From the NCBI GenBank assembly GCA_002423435.1, contig DIWE01000025.1, positions 17,192 through 81,191 of the forward strand: a DNA stretch of 64,000 nt, written 5' to 3'. Below are positions 17,216-25,678 of this stretch, in pieces. Origin of the DNA: Clostridiales bacterium UBA6114 (GTDB lineage: Bacteria; Bacillota; Clostridia; Oscillospirales; Butyricicoccaceae). The translations under genes and the position numbers were made by a program. The notes beneath the pieces are model-generated. The model did not search any database. It was given only the letters and a program-made list of their open reading frames with translations, and was not told where the DNA came from. The stretch's first letter is position 1. The number at the start of each line of letters is the position of its first letter.

Positions 17216-18118
17216 ATGAAAAGTGATATCGCCGACAACCTCGCGGGACCCGACACGCAGCGGATTTATAAGAAAAGAAGCCAGTTGGAAGGAATATGGA
17301 TCCGGTATAAACGAAACAAGCTGTCAATGTTCGGATTGATTTTGTTCATACTGATGGCAGTGGCCGCGTTGCTGTCTCTTTTTTTGGTGGATTATGAAGC
17401 CGTCATCCACCAGGATATGTCCATCATCTTCCAGTCGCCGTCCGGTGAACACTTGTTTGGTACGGATCATTTCGGCCGGGATATTTTCTCGCGCATACTC
17501 TGGGGCGCTAAAATTTCCATGTTTATCGGACTGGCCTCCGTACTGATGTCGCTGACGGTCGGGACGACGGTCGGCGCGATCGCCGGCTACTATGGCGGTA
17601 AGGTTGACGAAATCTCCATGCGGATAATGGATGTGGTTCTGGCCGTGCCGGAAACGCTGCTGGCTATCTGCATCGTCGCGGCCTTGGGGAACTCAATGAC
17701 CAATATATTGCTGGCGATCAGTGTGAGCCAGGTACCCAAGATGGCGCGAATGGTGCGCTCCACCGTACTCACAATCAAAAACGTGGAATATATCGAGGCT
17801 GCGAGGTCCTGCGGCACCAGCAACGCCAGAATTATTTTGCGCCATATTCTCCCTAATTCAATCGGTCCTATCGTCGTAAACGCCATGCTGACCATTTCCA
17901 GAGCTATTCTGCAGGTGGCGAGCCTGAGCTTTATCGGTCTTGGCATCTCTCCACCCGCCCCGGAATGGGGCAACATGCTTTCCGAAGCGAAGCCATATAT
18001 CCGCGATTATCCCTACCTGCTGGTGGCTCCGAGTATCGCGATCATAATGACCGTTTCATGCCTGACCCTTGTGGGCGACGGGATTCAGAGCGCGCTCGAT
18101 CCCAAGCTGAGAGATTAG
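17216..18118 (+). CDS. dppC: Peptide ABC transporter permease, DppC type
   Basis: A 300-residue permease with an N-terminal cytoplasmic segment followed by a first helix (MFGLILFILMAVAAL), the DppC landmark GTDHFGRDIFSRILWGA, and the EAA loop ARSCGTSNARIILRHILPNS. It is the partner of DppB. The ATG at 17216 follows GGGGGTAAG near the dppB stop; an earlier in-frame ATG at 17174 would overlap dppB by 41 bases and lacks a site. Five bases separate it from dppD. Confidence 0.92.
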   Translation: MKSDIADNLAGPDTQRIYKKRSQLEGIWIRYKRNKLSMFGLILFILMAVAALLSLFLVDYEAVIHQDMSIIFQSPSGEHLFGTDHFGRDIFSRILWGAKISMFIGLASVLMSLTVGTTVGAIAGYYGGKVDEISMRIMDVVLAVPETLLAICIVAALGNSMTNILLAISVSQVPKMARMVRSTVLTIKNVEYIEAARSCGTSNARIILRHILPNSIGPIVVNAMLTISRAILQVASLSFIGLGISPPAPEWGNMLSEAKPYIRDYPYLLVAPSIAIIMTVSCLTLVGDGIQSALDPKLRD

Positions 18119-18123
18119 AGGTA

Positions 18124-19101
18124 ATGAAGATGCAGGACGTTATTCTGGAAATCAAAAATCTTCATGTGAATTACAGGACCGATACGGATTTGGTTTATGC
18201 AATCAACGGTCTGAACCTCACCGTTCGGAAAGGCCAAATCCTGGGCTTGGTCGGAGAGACCGGCGCAGGCAAAACCACCACGGCGCTGAGCATTTTAAGG
18301 CTTCTGCAAAAGGACATCGGCTATATTGATAAGGGCGAAATCTATTATAACGGGCAGAACCTTACGAAAGCTAGTGAGAAGGATATGGAGGCGCTCCGGG
18401 GCAACTATATTTCCATGATCTTTCAGGACCCCATGTCCAGCCTTAATCCGATTTTGACGGTGGGAGAGCAGATTGAAGAGGTGCTGAAGCTGCACAGAAC
18501 CGGCATGAGTAAAAAGGACATTGAGGAAACGGTGGAGAACCTGATGCGCATGGTGAGCATTTCTCCGCAGCGCAAGAAGGAATATCCGCACCAGTTTTCA
18601 GGAGGCATGAAGCAGCGCATTGTCATTGCGATCGCTTTGGCGTGCGAGCCGGATCTGTTGCTGGCCGACGAGCCGACCACCGCTTTGGACGTCACCATTC
18701 AGGCCCAGGTGCTTGAGCTAATGGGTGAGCTGCAAAAAAAGCTGAATACTGCGATGATCCTGATCACCCACGATCTGGGCGTCGTGGCCGAAATCTGTGA
18801 CACGGTGGCTGTCATGTACGCTGGTGAAATCATCGAAAACGGGACGGTTGAGGACATTTTTGAAGGGGACAGGCACCATCCGTATACCGTCGGCCTGTTT
18901 GGCTCGATACCGGATCTGCACAGCAAAAAGAAGCGGCTGGAGCCGATTCCCGGCATGATGCCCGATCCCACAAAGCTGTACGAGGGGTGTCGCTTTGCCG
19001 CCCGGTGCAAACATTGCATGGATATCTGCAAGGCTTCCATGCCCGCCGCTGCCGAATACGGCGCGCATATGATCCGCTGCTTCCTGTTCCAACAGCCGTA
19101 A
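18124..19101 (+). CDS. dppD: Peptide ABC transporter ATPase, DppD type
   Basis: A 325-residue ATPase. Walker A is GETGAGKTT (near residue 44), the signature is FSGGMKQRI, and Walker B is LLLADEPTTALD followed by the switch His in LITHDLG. The C-terminal oligopeptide-transporter extension contains the Cys-rich motif GCRFAARCKHCMDIC, which in this family can hold an iron-sulfur cluster. The ATG follows AGAGGTA; another ATG two codons later is possible. Co-transcribed with dppF. Confidence 0.92.
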   Translation: MKMQDVILEIKNLHVNYRTDTDLVYAINGLNLTVRKGQILGLVGETGAGKTTTALSILRLLQKDIGYIDKGEIYYNGQNLTKASEKDMEALRGNYISMIFQDPMSSLNPILTVGEQIEEVLKLHRTGMSKKDIEETVENLMRMVSISPQRKKEYPHQFSGGMKQRIVIAIALACEPDLLLADEPTTALDVTIQAQVLELMGELQKKLNTAMILITHDLGVVAEICDTVAVMYAGEIIENGTVEDIFEGDRHHPYTVGLFGSIPDLHSKKKRLEPIPGMMPDPTKLYEGCRFAARCKHCMDICKASMPAAAEYGAHMIRCFLFQQP

Positions 19102-19132
19102 CCAGTTATCCGTCATTTCGAAAGGAGAAATT

Positions 19133-20080
19133 ATGGTGCCGCCACTGATTGAAACAAGAGAATTAAAAAAATACTTTCAAACGAAATCTGGCGCATTGCA
19201 CGCCGTGGATGACATCAATATTTCCATCAAGGAAGGCCAGACTTTGGGTGTGGTGGGTGAGTCGGGTTGCGGAAAGTCGACACTGGGCAGATTGATTCTC
19301 CGTCTTCTGGACGCAACCTCCGGACAGGTTTTATATAAAGGCAAAAACATTCTTGCGTTCTCGCCGAAGGAAATGCACGACATCAGAAAGGAAATGCAGA
19401 TCATATTTCAGGATCCGTATTCTTCGCTCAATCCGCGTATGAGCGTGTTCGAGATCATTGCGGAACCGATCAAGGTCTGTAAGGCGTTGACCAGGAAAGA
19501 TAAAATCAGCGACCGGGTCTTTGATCTGATGTGCACGGTTGGCTTGGCGGAGCGTTTTGTAAACTCCTACCCGCACGAGCTGGACGGCGGGCGGCGTCAG
19601 AGAATCGGCATAGCCAGAGCCTTGGCGCTGGAACCGAAGTTTATCGTTTGCGACGAGCCGGTTTCTGCATTGGACGTATCGATTCAGGCACAGATATTGA
19701 ATTTGATGATGGATTTGCAGGAACAGCGGAAATTGACATATATGTTCATCACCCACGATCTGAGCGTAGTCAAGCATATCAGCACGGATATCGCGGTAAT
19801 GTATCTGGGACAGCTGGTTGAAAAGGCTCCGGCAGACGAGTTGTTTGAGAATGTCTGCCATCCTTACACAAAGGCTCTGCTGGGTGCGATTCCCGTGCCT
19901 TCCCTGAAAAACAGAAACATGCGAAGCATCATCAAGGGCGAGGTAACAAACCCTATCGATCCTGCGCCGGGATGTCGCTTTGCTCCAAGATGTCCGTATA
20001 TGACCGCGAAATGTACTGAGCAGCCGTATCAATTGAAGGAAATCAAGCCCGACCACTTTGTTTCCTGCGTATTGTATTGA
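19133..20080 (+). CDS. dppF: Peptide ABC transporter ATPase, DppF/OppF type
   Basis: A 315-residue ATPase pairing with DppD. Walker A is GESGCGKST, Walker B FIVCDEPVSALD, switch FITHDLS, and the C-terminal Cys motif GCRFAPRCPYMTAKC. The signature reads LDGGRRQRI instead of LSGGQRQRI; this variant recurs in some Clostridia DppF proteins and is not evidence of decay. The ATG is preceded by AAAGGAG. A terminator follows at 20.16 kb, closing the operon. Confidence 0.92.
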   Translation: MVPPLIETRELKKYFQTKSGALHAVDDINISIKEGQTLGVVGESGCGKSTLGRLILRLLDATSGQVLYKGKNILAFSPKEMHDIRKEMQIIFQDPYSSLNPRMSVFEIIAEPIKVCKALTRKDKISDRVFDLMCTVGLAERFVNSYPHELDGGRRQRIGIARALALEPKFIVCDEPVSALDVSIQAQILNLMMDLQEQRKLTYMFITHDLSVVKHISTDIAVMYLGQLVEKAPADELFENVCHPYTKALLGAIPVPSLKNRNMRSIIKGEVTNPIDPAPGCRFAPRCPYMTAKCTEQPYQLKEIKPDHFVSCVLY

Positions 20081-20161
20081 CGCGCGGCGGATTTGCACGC
20101 CGGAGAAGAGGAGCGTGCTCTGTGAGCAGGACCCCCGATAAACGAATATGACGAGTATGGT

Positions 20162-20196
20162 AAAAGTGCGTTTCCGGGTCATGGGACGCACTTTTT
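20162..20196 (+). terminator. Terminator of the dpp operon
   Basis: AAAAGTGCGT (20162-20171) pairs with ACGCACTTTT (20186-20195); the 3' arm ends in T residues. It lies 80 bases after the dppF stop. Confidence 0.75.
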
Positions 20197-20205
20197 AACC
20201 GACAT

Positions 20206-20525
20206 ACGAAATCAAAAAGCTACAAAAACAGGTAGAAGAATTAAAGATGGAGAATGAGCTATAAAAAAACTCTAAGCCTTCTTGAAGCAAAAGAATGCGT
20301 GAGGTTCCAATTTCTTAAAGAGAATCAAAACAGATATAACATCAAGAAGGCCTGTAAAATCCTCAGAATCTCACGCTCCGGCTACTATGACTTTTTACAG
20401 CGTAAGAAAAGTAAGCGAATCATTGAAAATGAAGCGTTGACAGAAATGATCGAAGATATATTTCACGGAAACAGCGGTCGTTACGGTGCAAGACGGATTC
20501 AGCAGGTACTGGAGCAGAAGCTGGA
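20206..20525 (+). pseudogene. IS3-family transposase remnant (orfA tail plus orfB N-terminus)
   Basis: Bases 20206-20256 encode the orfA leucine-zipper end (KKLQKQVEELKMENEL) and then run into orfB sequence: ECVRFQFLKENQNRYNIKKA, LRISRSGYYDFLQRK, DIFHGNSGRYGARRIQQVL. That is the HTH_21 part of orfB that precedes the DDE core. The coding sequence stops making sense at about 20525, exactly where repeat E3 begins. The catalytic domain is missing, so the element is dead. Confidence 0.8.
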
Positions 20526-20711
20526 GGCCAAAACCCATTGGTTTTGGCCACACCTGGAGGAGCATCCCGGGTCCCAACAAATAGTATTTTTCGAGGTAAG
20601 TCCACCCGAGCCAATCGAGCGCGAAACCGGGGTTTCCGGAGTCCCCAAGCTATTATAATCGCTTGGGGTGCTCCTCGAGGGGGAATGCGTCAACGGCGCA
20701 CTCCCCCCGAG
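20526..20711. repeat. Structured intergenic repeat, copy E3
   Basis: Begins with the 10-bp stem GGCCAAAACC/GGTTTTGGCC (20526-20549) and continues into CACCTGGAGGAGCATCCCGG, the reverse complement of the core in E4 and E5 (GGGATGCTCCTCCAGGTG). Then come stems CCCCAAGC/GCTTGGGG (20643-20668) and a long CTCG..GGGGGA hairpin at 20674-20711 that closely matches the first hairpin of E1 (shared GCGTCA-CGGCGCACTCCCCCCGA). It abuts the IS3 remnant and the end of the anti-sigma gene. Confidence 0.6.
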
Positions 20712-20731
20712 CCTGAGAGCGGAAGCAGGCC

Positions 20732-21529
20732 TTATTCGATAATGATCCCGGCCGACTCCAGGAGCTTGCCTGCCGCGTCGGGGTCCGCCTTTGCGGGATC
20801 GAGCGGCAGGGTGAACATTGCGTGGGGCTTGTCGAAGCCCTCGGCGAAGGAGATTTCACCGTTCTCGTTCATCGTGAAGATCTCGGCGCTGGGCGCCATG
20901 CCTTCGTAGGCTGCAAGGTAAACGGTGCGGTCTGCGAAAATTTCCAGGTTCGCGCAGTCAAAAATAAAGTAGTTTACTCCCTCATGCACAAAGGCCGAGT
21001 AGCCGCCGCCGAGCGTCCATGCGTTTACCTGCCACGGCTTGTAGCCCGAAACCAGCGGAGAAAACGTGATACCCGTCTCGCCGGCCTCCGTGATCTTGCG
21101 TCCGTCGGTGTACGCGACCGATGCGACGATATAGCTTTTGTCCTCCTGCGCCTCTTTGTCGTATTCGGTCAGCCCCTTGCCGCTGACGATGCCGAGAAGC
21201 GTAACGGTATAGTCTCCCGTCTGCGCGGATTCGTTAAGCGTAATCGCGCCGTCTGAATCGAACGCGCCGGCGAGCGCCGCGTTTCCCGACCGGGTCGCCG
21301 CTTCCTTGGGCGACAGCAATGCCGTCAGCGCAAACGCCGTTACGGCAAGTATGGCGATGAGCGCCGCGATCATAACGGGAATCCTCATGATTTTGCGTTT
21401 GTTCATTTGATCGTTCTCCTTTTGTCTTTTACGCGCTGCGGCACTGCGCATAAGCTCCACGGTGTCGCTCTCGAAGCTTTCGCTGAATTTCACCGAATCG
21501 ACGGCGGCTTTGTATTTTATTTCATCCAT
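20732..21529 (-). CDS. Putative anti-sigma factor, single-pass membrane protein
   Basis: A 265-residue protein with a cytoplasmic N-terminus (about 1-48), one transmembrane helix (RIPVMIAALIAILAVTAFAL) and an extracellular domain of beta-rich character. It overlaps the 3' end of an ECF sigma gene by eight bases, the classic arrangement of a membrane anti-sigma factor that holds its sigma until an envelope signal. No ZAS zinc-binding motif is evident, so it resembles the DUF4179-type class. Signal unknown. Confidence 0.7.
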   Translation of the reverse strand: MDEIKYKAAVDSVKFSESFESDTVELMRSAAARKRQKENDQMNKRKIMRIPVMIAALIAILAVTAFALTALLSPKEAATRSGNAALAGAFDSDGAITLNESAQTGDYTVTLLGIVSGKGLTEYDKEAQEDKSYIVASVAYTDGRKITEAGETGITFSPLVSGYKPWQVNAWTLGGGYSAFVHEGVNYFIFDCANLEIFADRTVYLAAYEGMAPSAEIFTMNENGEISFAEGFDKPHAMFTLPLDPAKADPDAAGKLLESAGIIIE

Positions 21530-22007
21530 GCCGTAATTCCTCCTTTTCCAGAATCGGCTTTAGGAGCGCTCTGGCGCGTGACAGGCGGGTGCCTACCGTC
21601 GCCGCGGGCAGCGCGAGAATGCGGGCGATTTCCCTGATGGAATACCCTTCGTAATAGTGCAGATGGATCACCGTGCCGTACTTTGCCGGCAGGGACCGCA
21701 CGGCCCAAAGGAGCTTTGCGCTTTCGTCGTCGCCGGATGAGATCTCTTCGTCCAGCGGGACGTTTTTCCTGGCCGACGATTTCAGTATGTCGTTTGATAA
21801 ATTGATCGTCACGCGGATCAGCCAGGCCTTTTCGTGCTCGTCGTCGCGAAACCGGGGGCACTTGGTAATAAGCCTCAGGAACACCTCCTGCACCGCGTCC
21901 TCGGCGTCGGCAGCCGATTTCAGCCGGATAAACGCAATGCGCAGCAAGAGCCTGCTGTACTGAGTCACGACCCGTTTTATGTATTCATCGGTACCTAACA
22001 AATACAT
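21522..22007 (-). CDS. ECF-type RNA polymerase sigma factor
   Basis: A 161-residue sigma-70 family ECF factor. Region 2 includes AADAEDAVQEVFLRLI and the -10 recognition segment EKAWLIRVTINLSND; region 4 is GYSIREIARILALPAATVGT with RLSRAR. The ATG at 22007 follows AAGGAG with eight-base spacing; a TTG nine codons upstream is less likely. It is co-transcribed with the anti-sigma gene. Upstream on the same strand, AATTTCCGGCCGTCTCA has a CGTC -10-like element, hinting at autoregulation. Confidence 0.9.
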   Translation of the reverse strand: MYLLGTDEYIKRVVTQYSRLLLRIAFIRLKSAADAEDAVQEVFLRLITKCPRFRDDEHEKAWLIRVTINLSNDILKSSARKNVPLDEEISSGDDESAKLLWAVRSLPAKYGTVIHLHYYEGYSIREIARILALPAATVGTRLSRARALLKPILEKEELRHG

Positions 22008-22127
22008 CGGTTCAGCTCCTTCCATATACAACACGATTGAGACGGCCGGAAATTTTCATTCTTCAAAAAAAATTCGATAGGCTTCGGAAAACTGTAAAAG
22101 AATGGAGAAAAATCCGGGGAAGTCTGT

Positions 22128-22156
22128 TTGACGGCCGGTATAAATTCTGCTATAAT
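22128..22156 (+). promoter_or_regulatory. Strong sigma-A-type promoter
   Basis: TTGACG at 22128-22133, 17-base spacer, TATAAT at 22151-22156. It faces right, towards a short ORF and the CNNM-type gene at 22397, and diverges from the ECF sigma gene. Confidence 0.75.
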
Positions 22157-22177
22157 AGTTCGATAGAAAGGATAGGT

Positions 22178-22327
22178 GTGCTTGCTTGGACGATTCTTCC
22201 GAACCTGAGCGACGATCCGCGAAAACCGGCTATTCTCAAAAAGTATCGGAATCACACGGTAAAAGGCCAATGGATCATTGTCCTTTTTATCGTGTGTTTT
22301 TTTACGGTTAAAACCGTTCTTGCGTAA
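22178..22327 (+). CDS. Possible 49-residue single-pass membrane peptide
   Basis: A GTG at 22178, just after AAAGGATAG, opens a frame encoding a basic N-terminus (DDPRKPAILKKYRNH) and a C-terminal hydrophobic stretch (WIIVLFIVCFFTVKTVLA). It starts about 15 bases after the predicted transcription start of the perfect-spacing promoter. A different overlapping frame is open for a similar length, so this is tentative. No family is recognised. Confidence 0.35.
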   Translation: MLAWTILPNLSDDPRKPAILKKYRNHTVKGQWIIVLFIVCFFTVKTVLA

Positions 22328-22396
22328 ATATCAAAGCTTTGAATGGCCGCATTCGGCGGCGGGCATCAAACAGACATCAATAAGGGGGTTATTCCT

Positions 22397-23743
22397 TTGC
22401 CGGACGATCCATTTTTAGGGCAATTTACACTGCAGATTTTTCTGATCCTGTTAAACGCGGTTTTCGCCTGCGCGGAAATTGCCGTGATCACCATGAACGA
22501 CAATAAGCTTGCAAAGCTGTCGGCGTCGGGCGACCGGCGCGCCTTACGGCTTTCGGCGCTGACAAGCCAGCCCGCCCGTTTCCTCGCGACCATTCAGATC
22601 GGCATCACGCTTGTAAACCTCTTGGGCAGCGCGTTTGCAGCAGAGAACTTTTCGGACAGACTGGCGGATCTGCTCGTCCGCCTCGGTTTAAAGATTTCCG
22701 TTTCCATACTCGACACGATATCCGTCGTCGTCATAACGATCGTGCTGACATACTTTACCGTGCTCCTCGGCGAGCTGATTCCCAAACGGCTTGCAATGAA
22801 AAATGCTGAGCGGCTTGCCCTCGGCATGTCCGGACTGATTTACGCGGTGTCGAAAATATTTGCACCGGCCGTGTGGTTTCTGACGGCGTCGGCCAACGGC
22901 CTTTTGCGGCTGGTCGGCATTGACCCGAACAACGAGGCCGAGGAAAACACGGAAGAGGAAATCCGCATGATGGTGGACGCGGGCAGCGAAAGAGGTACCA
23001 TACAGCCGGATGAAAAAGACATGATACAGAACATATTCGAGTTTGACGATATTTCAGCGGGGGAGATCATGACCCACCGCACCGAGGTTTCCCTTTTATG
23101 GCTTGACGAAACCGACGAGCAGTGGGAGCGGACGATCAATGAAAGCCGGCATTCGATCTATCCCATTTGCTCGGAAAGCCCGGACAATATCGTCGGGGTT
23201 TTATATGCAAAGGATTATTTCAGGCTCCGCAACAAGACCCGCGAGCAGGTGATGAAAAGCGCCGTGCAGCCCGCCTATTTTATACCGGAGACTGTCCGCG
23301 CGGATGTTTTGTTCCGCAATATGAAGAAAAACCGCAATCATTTTGCGGTCGTGCTGGACGAATACGGCGGCATGAGCGGAATCGTAACCATGAGCGATTT
23401 GCTCGAGCAGTTGGTCGGCGACCTCGACGACGATATCAAGATGCCGGCGGAAACGCCCGAGATCGAGCGGATTGATTCAAAAACCTGGCGCATCCGGGGC
23501 ACGGCGCCGTTAGACGAGGTGTCGAAGCAGCTCGGCGTGATGCTTCCCGAGGACGACTATGATACCTTCGGCGGGCTGGTTTTCGGCATTCTCGGCACCA
23601 TCCCGAACGACGGAAGCACTCCGGAGCTTGAGGAATACGGCCTTTCGATAAAGGTTACGAAAATCAAGGAGCATAAGCTTGTAAGCGCGGTTGTATACCT
23701 CTCGGATTCCGACCGCCAAAGTCCGGCGGGCAGTACGGACTGA
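22397..23743 (+). CDS. CNNM/HlyC-CorC family membrane protein with CBS domains
   Basis: A 448-residue protein: N-terminal DUF21/CNNM membrane domain (about 1-185, four hydrophobic segments; LLNAVFACAEIAVITMNDNK), a CBS pair (about 205-330; GEIMTHRTEVSLLW, HFAVVLDEYGGMSGIVTMSD) and a C-terminal CorC_HlyC domain (about 350-435; DYDTFGGLVFGILGTIP). Family members affect Mg2+/cation homeostasis; older annotation calls them hemolysins. The TTG at 22397 follows AAGGGGG; an ATG at 22343 has no ribosome site. Transcribed from the promoter at 22.13 kb. Confidence 0.88.
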   Translation: MPDDPFLGQFTLQIFLILLNAVFACAEIAVITMNDNKLAKLSASGDRRALRLSALTSQPARFLATIQIGITLVNLLGSAFAAENFSDRLADLLVRLGLKISVSILDTISVVVITIVLTYFTVLLGELIPKRLAMKNAERLALGMSGLIYAVSKIFAPAVWFLTASANGLLRLVGIDPNNEAEENTEEEIRMMVDAGSERGTIQPDEKDMIQNIFEFDDISAGEIMTHRTEVSLLWLDETDEQWERTINESRHSIYPICSESPDNIVGVLYAKDYFRLRNKTREQVMKSAVQPAYFIPETVRADVLFRNMKKNRNHFAVVLDEYGGMSGIVTMSDLLEQLVGDLDDDIKMPAETPEIERIDSKTWRIRGTAPLDEVSKQLGVMLPEDDYDTFGGLVFGILGTIPNDGSTPELEEYGLSIKVTKIKEHKLVSAVVYLSDSDRQSPAGSTD

Positions 23744-23797
23744 AAACCGATTGCGGATTCCTGATCATTCAGGAAACAAAAATTTTCAGGGGGAACC

Positions 23798-24682
23798 ATG
23801 AAGAATATTTCCGAAAAAACCTTGCTCGTCATCCTGATCGTCCTCGTCTCGTTTTTCGGCATTTTCCAGGCCGACAAAGCGGCAAACCGGATCAGTCAGC
23901 TTTCAAATCAGGTAAACAATCTTTCTTCGGACGTAAACCGCCAGAGCCGGCAGCTTAGCGACCTGTACACACAGATCGAGGATCTTCTGAAAAAACAGGG
24001 GAGCATCCTCGACAGCTATGAAATCACATACGGCGCGTTTGACAGCGGTAATATGACCTATGAGGTTTCGATAAAGGCAACCCCCAAGGAGACGTGGGAG
24101 AATACGGCGGCCGATGTCGCCCTCGGAGGGGTGAGGGGAGAGATGAGCCGCAGCGGCACCTCGTTTTCCGGCGTGGTCCATGTGCCGCTTACAGAGGAGG
24201 CAAGCCCCACCGTTACGTTTTATGAGGGCGGGAAAAGCAGAAGCGAGACCTTGGACGACATCGTTTCCTTCCGGGCACACTACCTGTACCAGATAAAATC
24301 GGGTTTTTCGGGAGAAAAGTCCCATCGGGACGGCAAGCTTTCCTATAACGGGGATATCTTTTTATACTTTGATTCCCCGGAAGGCTTTTCGCTTAAGTCG
24401 GGCAGGCTCTTTGCGACCCTGAACGACAAGGAGGTCTTTACAAAAGAGATCTCGCTTGACTCCCCGAAGGAGAATACTTTCCCCTTTAACGAAGCGTTCC
24501 CTATAAACCCCGGCGACAGGTTCGCCCTGTTCGTGGAAATCAGGGACGAAAGCGGCTTAACCTACCGTTATCCGGTGGACAGCGCCGCCGTTTCCTCCGA
24601 CGGGCGGGCCCTGTCGGAGCACTATCTGCCCGACGAGTGCGCTGTCTACGACAAAAACGGGAAAGAAATCACTTTTGAATAA
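23798..24682 (+). CDS. Membrane-anchored coiled-coil protein of unknown function
   Basis: A 294-residue protein I do not recognise. It has an N-terminal membrane anchor (LLVILIVLVSFFGIFQ), a coiled-coil heptad region about 28-72 (RISQLSNQVNNLSSDVNRQS), and an extracellular part that looks beta-rich. The ribosome site AGGGGGA precedes the ATG. It lies 54 bases after the CNNM gene in the same direction and ends before a terminator, so it may share that transcript. A signal-sensing or structural surface role is possible. Confidence 0.65.
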   Translation: MKNISEKTLLVILIVLVSFFGIFQADKAANRISQLSNQVNNLSSDVNRQSRQLSDLYTQIEDLLKKQGSILDSYEITYGAFDSGNMTYEVSIKATPKETWENTAADVALGGVRGEMSRSGTSFSGVVHVPLTEEASPTVTFYEGGKSRSETLDDIVSFRAHYLYQIKSGFSGEKSHRDGKLSYNGDIFLYFDSPEGFSLKSGRLFATLNDKEVFTKEISLDSPKENTFPFNEAFPINPGDRFALFVEIRDESGLTYRYPVDSAAVSSDGRALSEHYLPDECAVYDKNGKEITFE

Positions 24683-24730
24683 GCCTTCATACGGCGGCCG
24701 ACAGACCGGCCCGGCGGAATAACGAGTATT

Positions 24731-24765
24731 GCGGAGGAGATGCCATGAGGTATTTCCTCCGTTTT
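24731..24765 (+). terminator. Terminator
   Basis: CGGAGGA (24732-24738) pairs with TCCTCCG (24755-24761), followed by TTTT. It lies between the coiled-coil gene and the two-component system. Confidence 0.6.
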
Positions 24766-24850
24766 CGCTTATGTCTTAAACAAATCTTAAAGATTTTGCT
24801 CCTTTTATTTTAAGAAATCATTGGTTACAATTGGTAAGGAAGGTGATGAA

Positions 24851-25549
24851 ATGTACAACATACTGATCTGCGACGACGAAAAGGATATTGTTTCCGCCCT
24901 GAAAATCTATCTTTCCGCCGAAGGATACCATACTGCCGAGGCCCTAAACGGCAAAGAGGCGCTTGAGCTTCTCGGCGGTTCGGAGTTTCACCTCATCCTG
25001 ATGGATATCATGATGCCGGGGCTCGACGGCATCAAGGCGACCGCCCTGATCCGGGAAAAATACAACATCCCGGTGATCCTTCTGACGGCAAAAGGCGAGG
25101 ACACCGACAAGGTGCTCGGGTTAAATATCGGCGCCGACGACTATATCACAAAGCCGTTTAACCCCGTGGAGATGCTCGCCCGCGTAAAGGCCCAGCTTCG
25201 CCGGTACACGAATCTCGGAGGGATGGCCAAAAGAGAAAACGTGCTTGCGATGGAGGGCATTGAGCTTGACGACCGCGAAAAAAAGGTGACGCTCTACGGC
25301 GAGCCGGTCTCGCTTACCCCTACGGAATACGATATCTTAAAGCTCTTGATGGAAAATCCGGGCAAGGTGTTTTCCTCCGCCGAGATCTACCGCACCATCT
25401 GGAACGACAGCGCGTACAAAGCGGAGGGCACGGTCGCGGTACATATCCGTCACCTGCGCGAGAAGCTTGAGTTAAACCCCGCCGAACCGAGGTACCTGAA
25501 AGTGGTCTGGGGGCAGGGGTACAAGATGGAACGGGGTGGAAAAGCTTGA
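24851..25549 (+). CDS. OmpR/PhoB-type response regulator, VanR-like
   Basis: A 232-residue regulator: receiver domain with acidic pocket DD at 9-10, phosphoacceptor D52 (LILMDIMMPG), T in LLTAKGE and K in DDYITKPF; then a C-terminal winged helix (about 130-230; LTPTEYDILKLLMENPGKVF and the recognition helix in AVHIRHLREKLE). The ATG at 24851 follows AAGGAAGGTG. A histidine kinase gene lies 129 bases downstream and is its likely partner. The VanR-like grouping does not imply glycopeptide resistance; no van ligase genes are present. Confidence 0.92.
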   Translation: MYNILICDDEKDIVSALKIYLSAEGYHTAEALNGKEALELLGGSEFHLILMDIMMPGLDGIKATALIREKYNIPVILLTAKGEDTDKVLGLNIGADDYITKPFNPVEMLARVKAQLRRYTNLGGMAKRENVLAMEGIELDDREKKVTLYGEPVSLTPTEYDILKLLMENPGKVFSSAEIYRTIWNDSAYKAEGTVAVHIRHLREKLELNPAEPRYLKVVWGQGYKMERGGKA

Positions 25550-25678
25550 AAGAATCCAAACTGCAAGATTTATGCGCGAGCTTAACGCCCTATGGGAAAG
25601 CGGCAGCACATGCTCAAAATGACCATTTCTTTCACGGTCGTTTTGTGCATTGAAGCATAACGGAAAGGGATGATCACA

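Noticed and set aside
19133..20080. Altered ABC signature LDGGRRQRI as a sign of a dead DppF
   Set aside because: The same variant is common in intact DppF-type proteins; Walker motifs and the switch His are normal.
19331..20191. 286-codon minus-strand frame opposite dppF
   Set aside because: Overlaps a complete ATPase gene with all motifs; no plausible product.
22397..23743. Hemolysin toxin
   Set aside because: The historical HlyC/TlyC name is misleading; DUF21 plus CBS plus CorC_HlyC architecture indicates a cation-homeostasis membrane protein.
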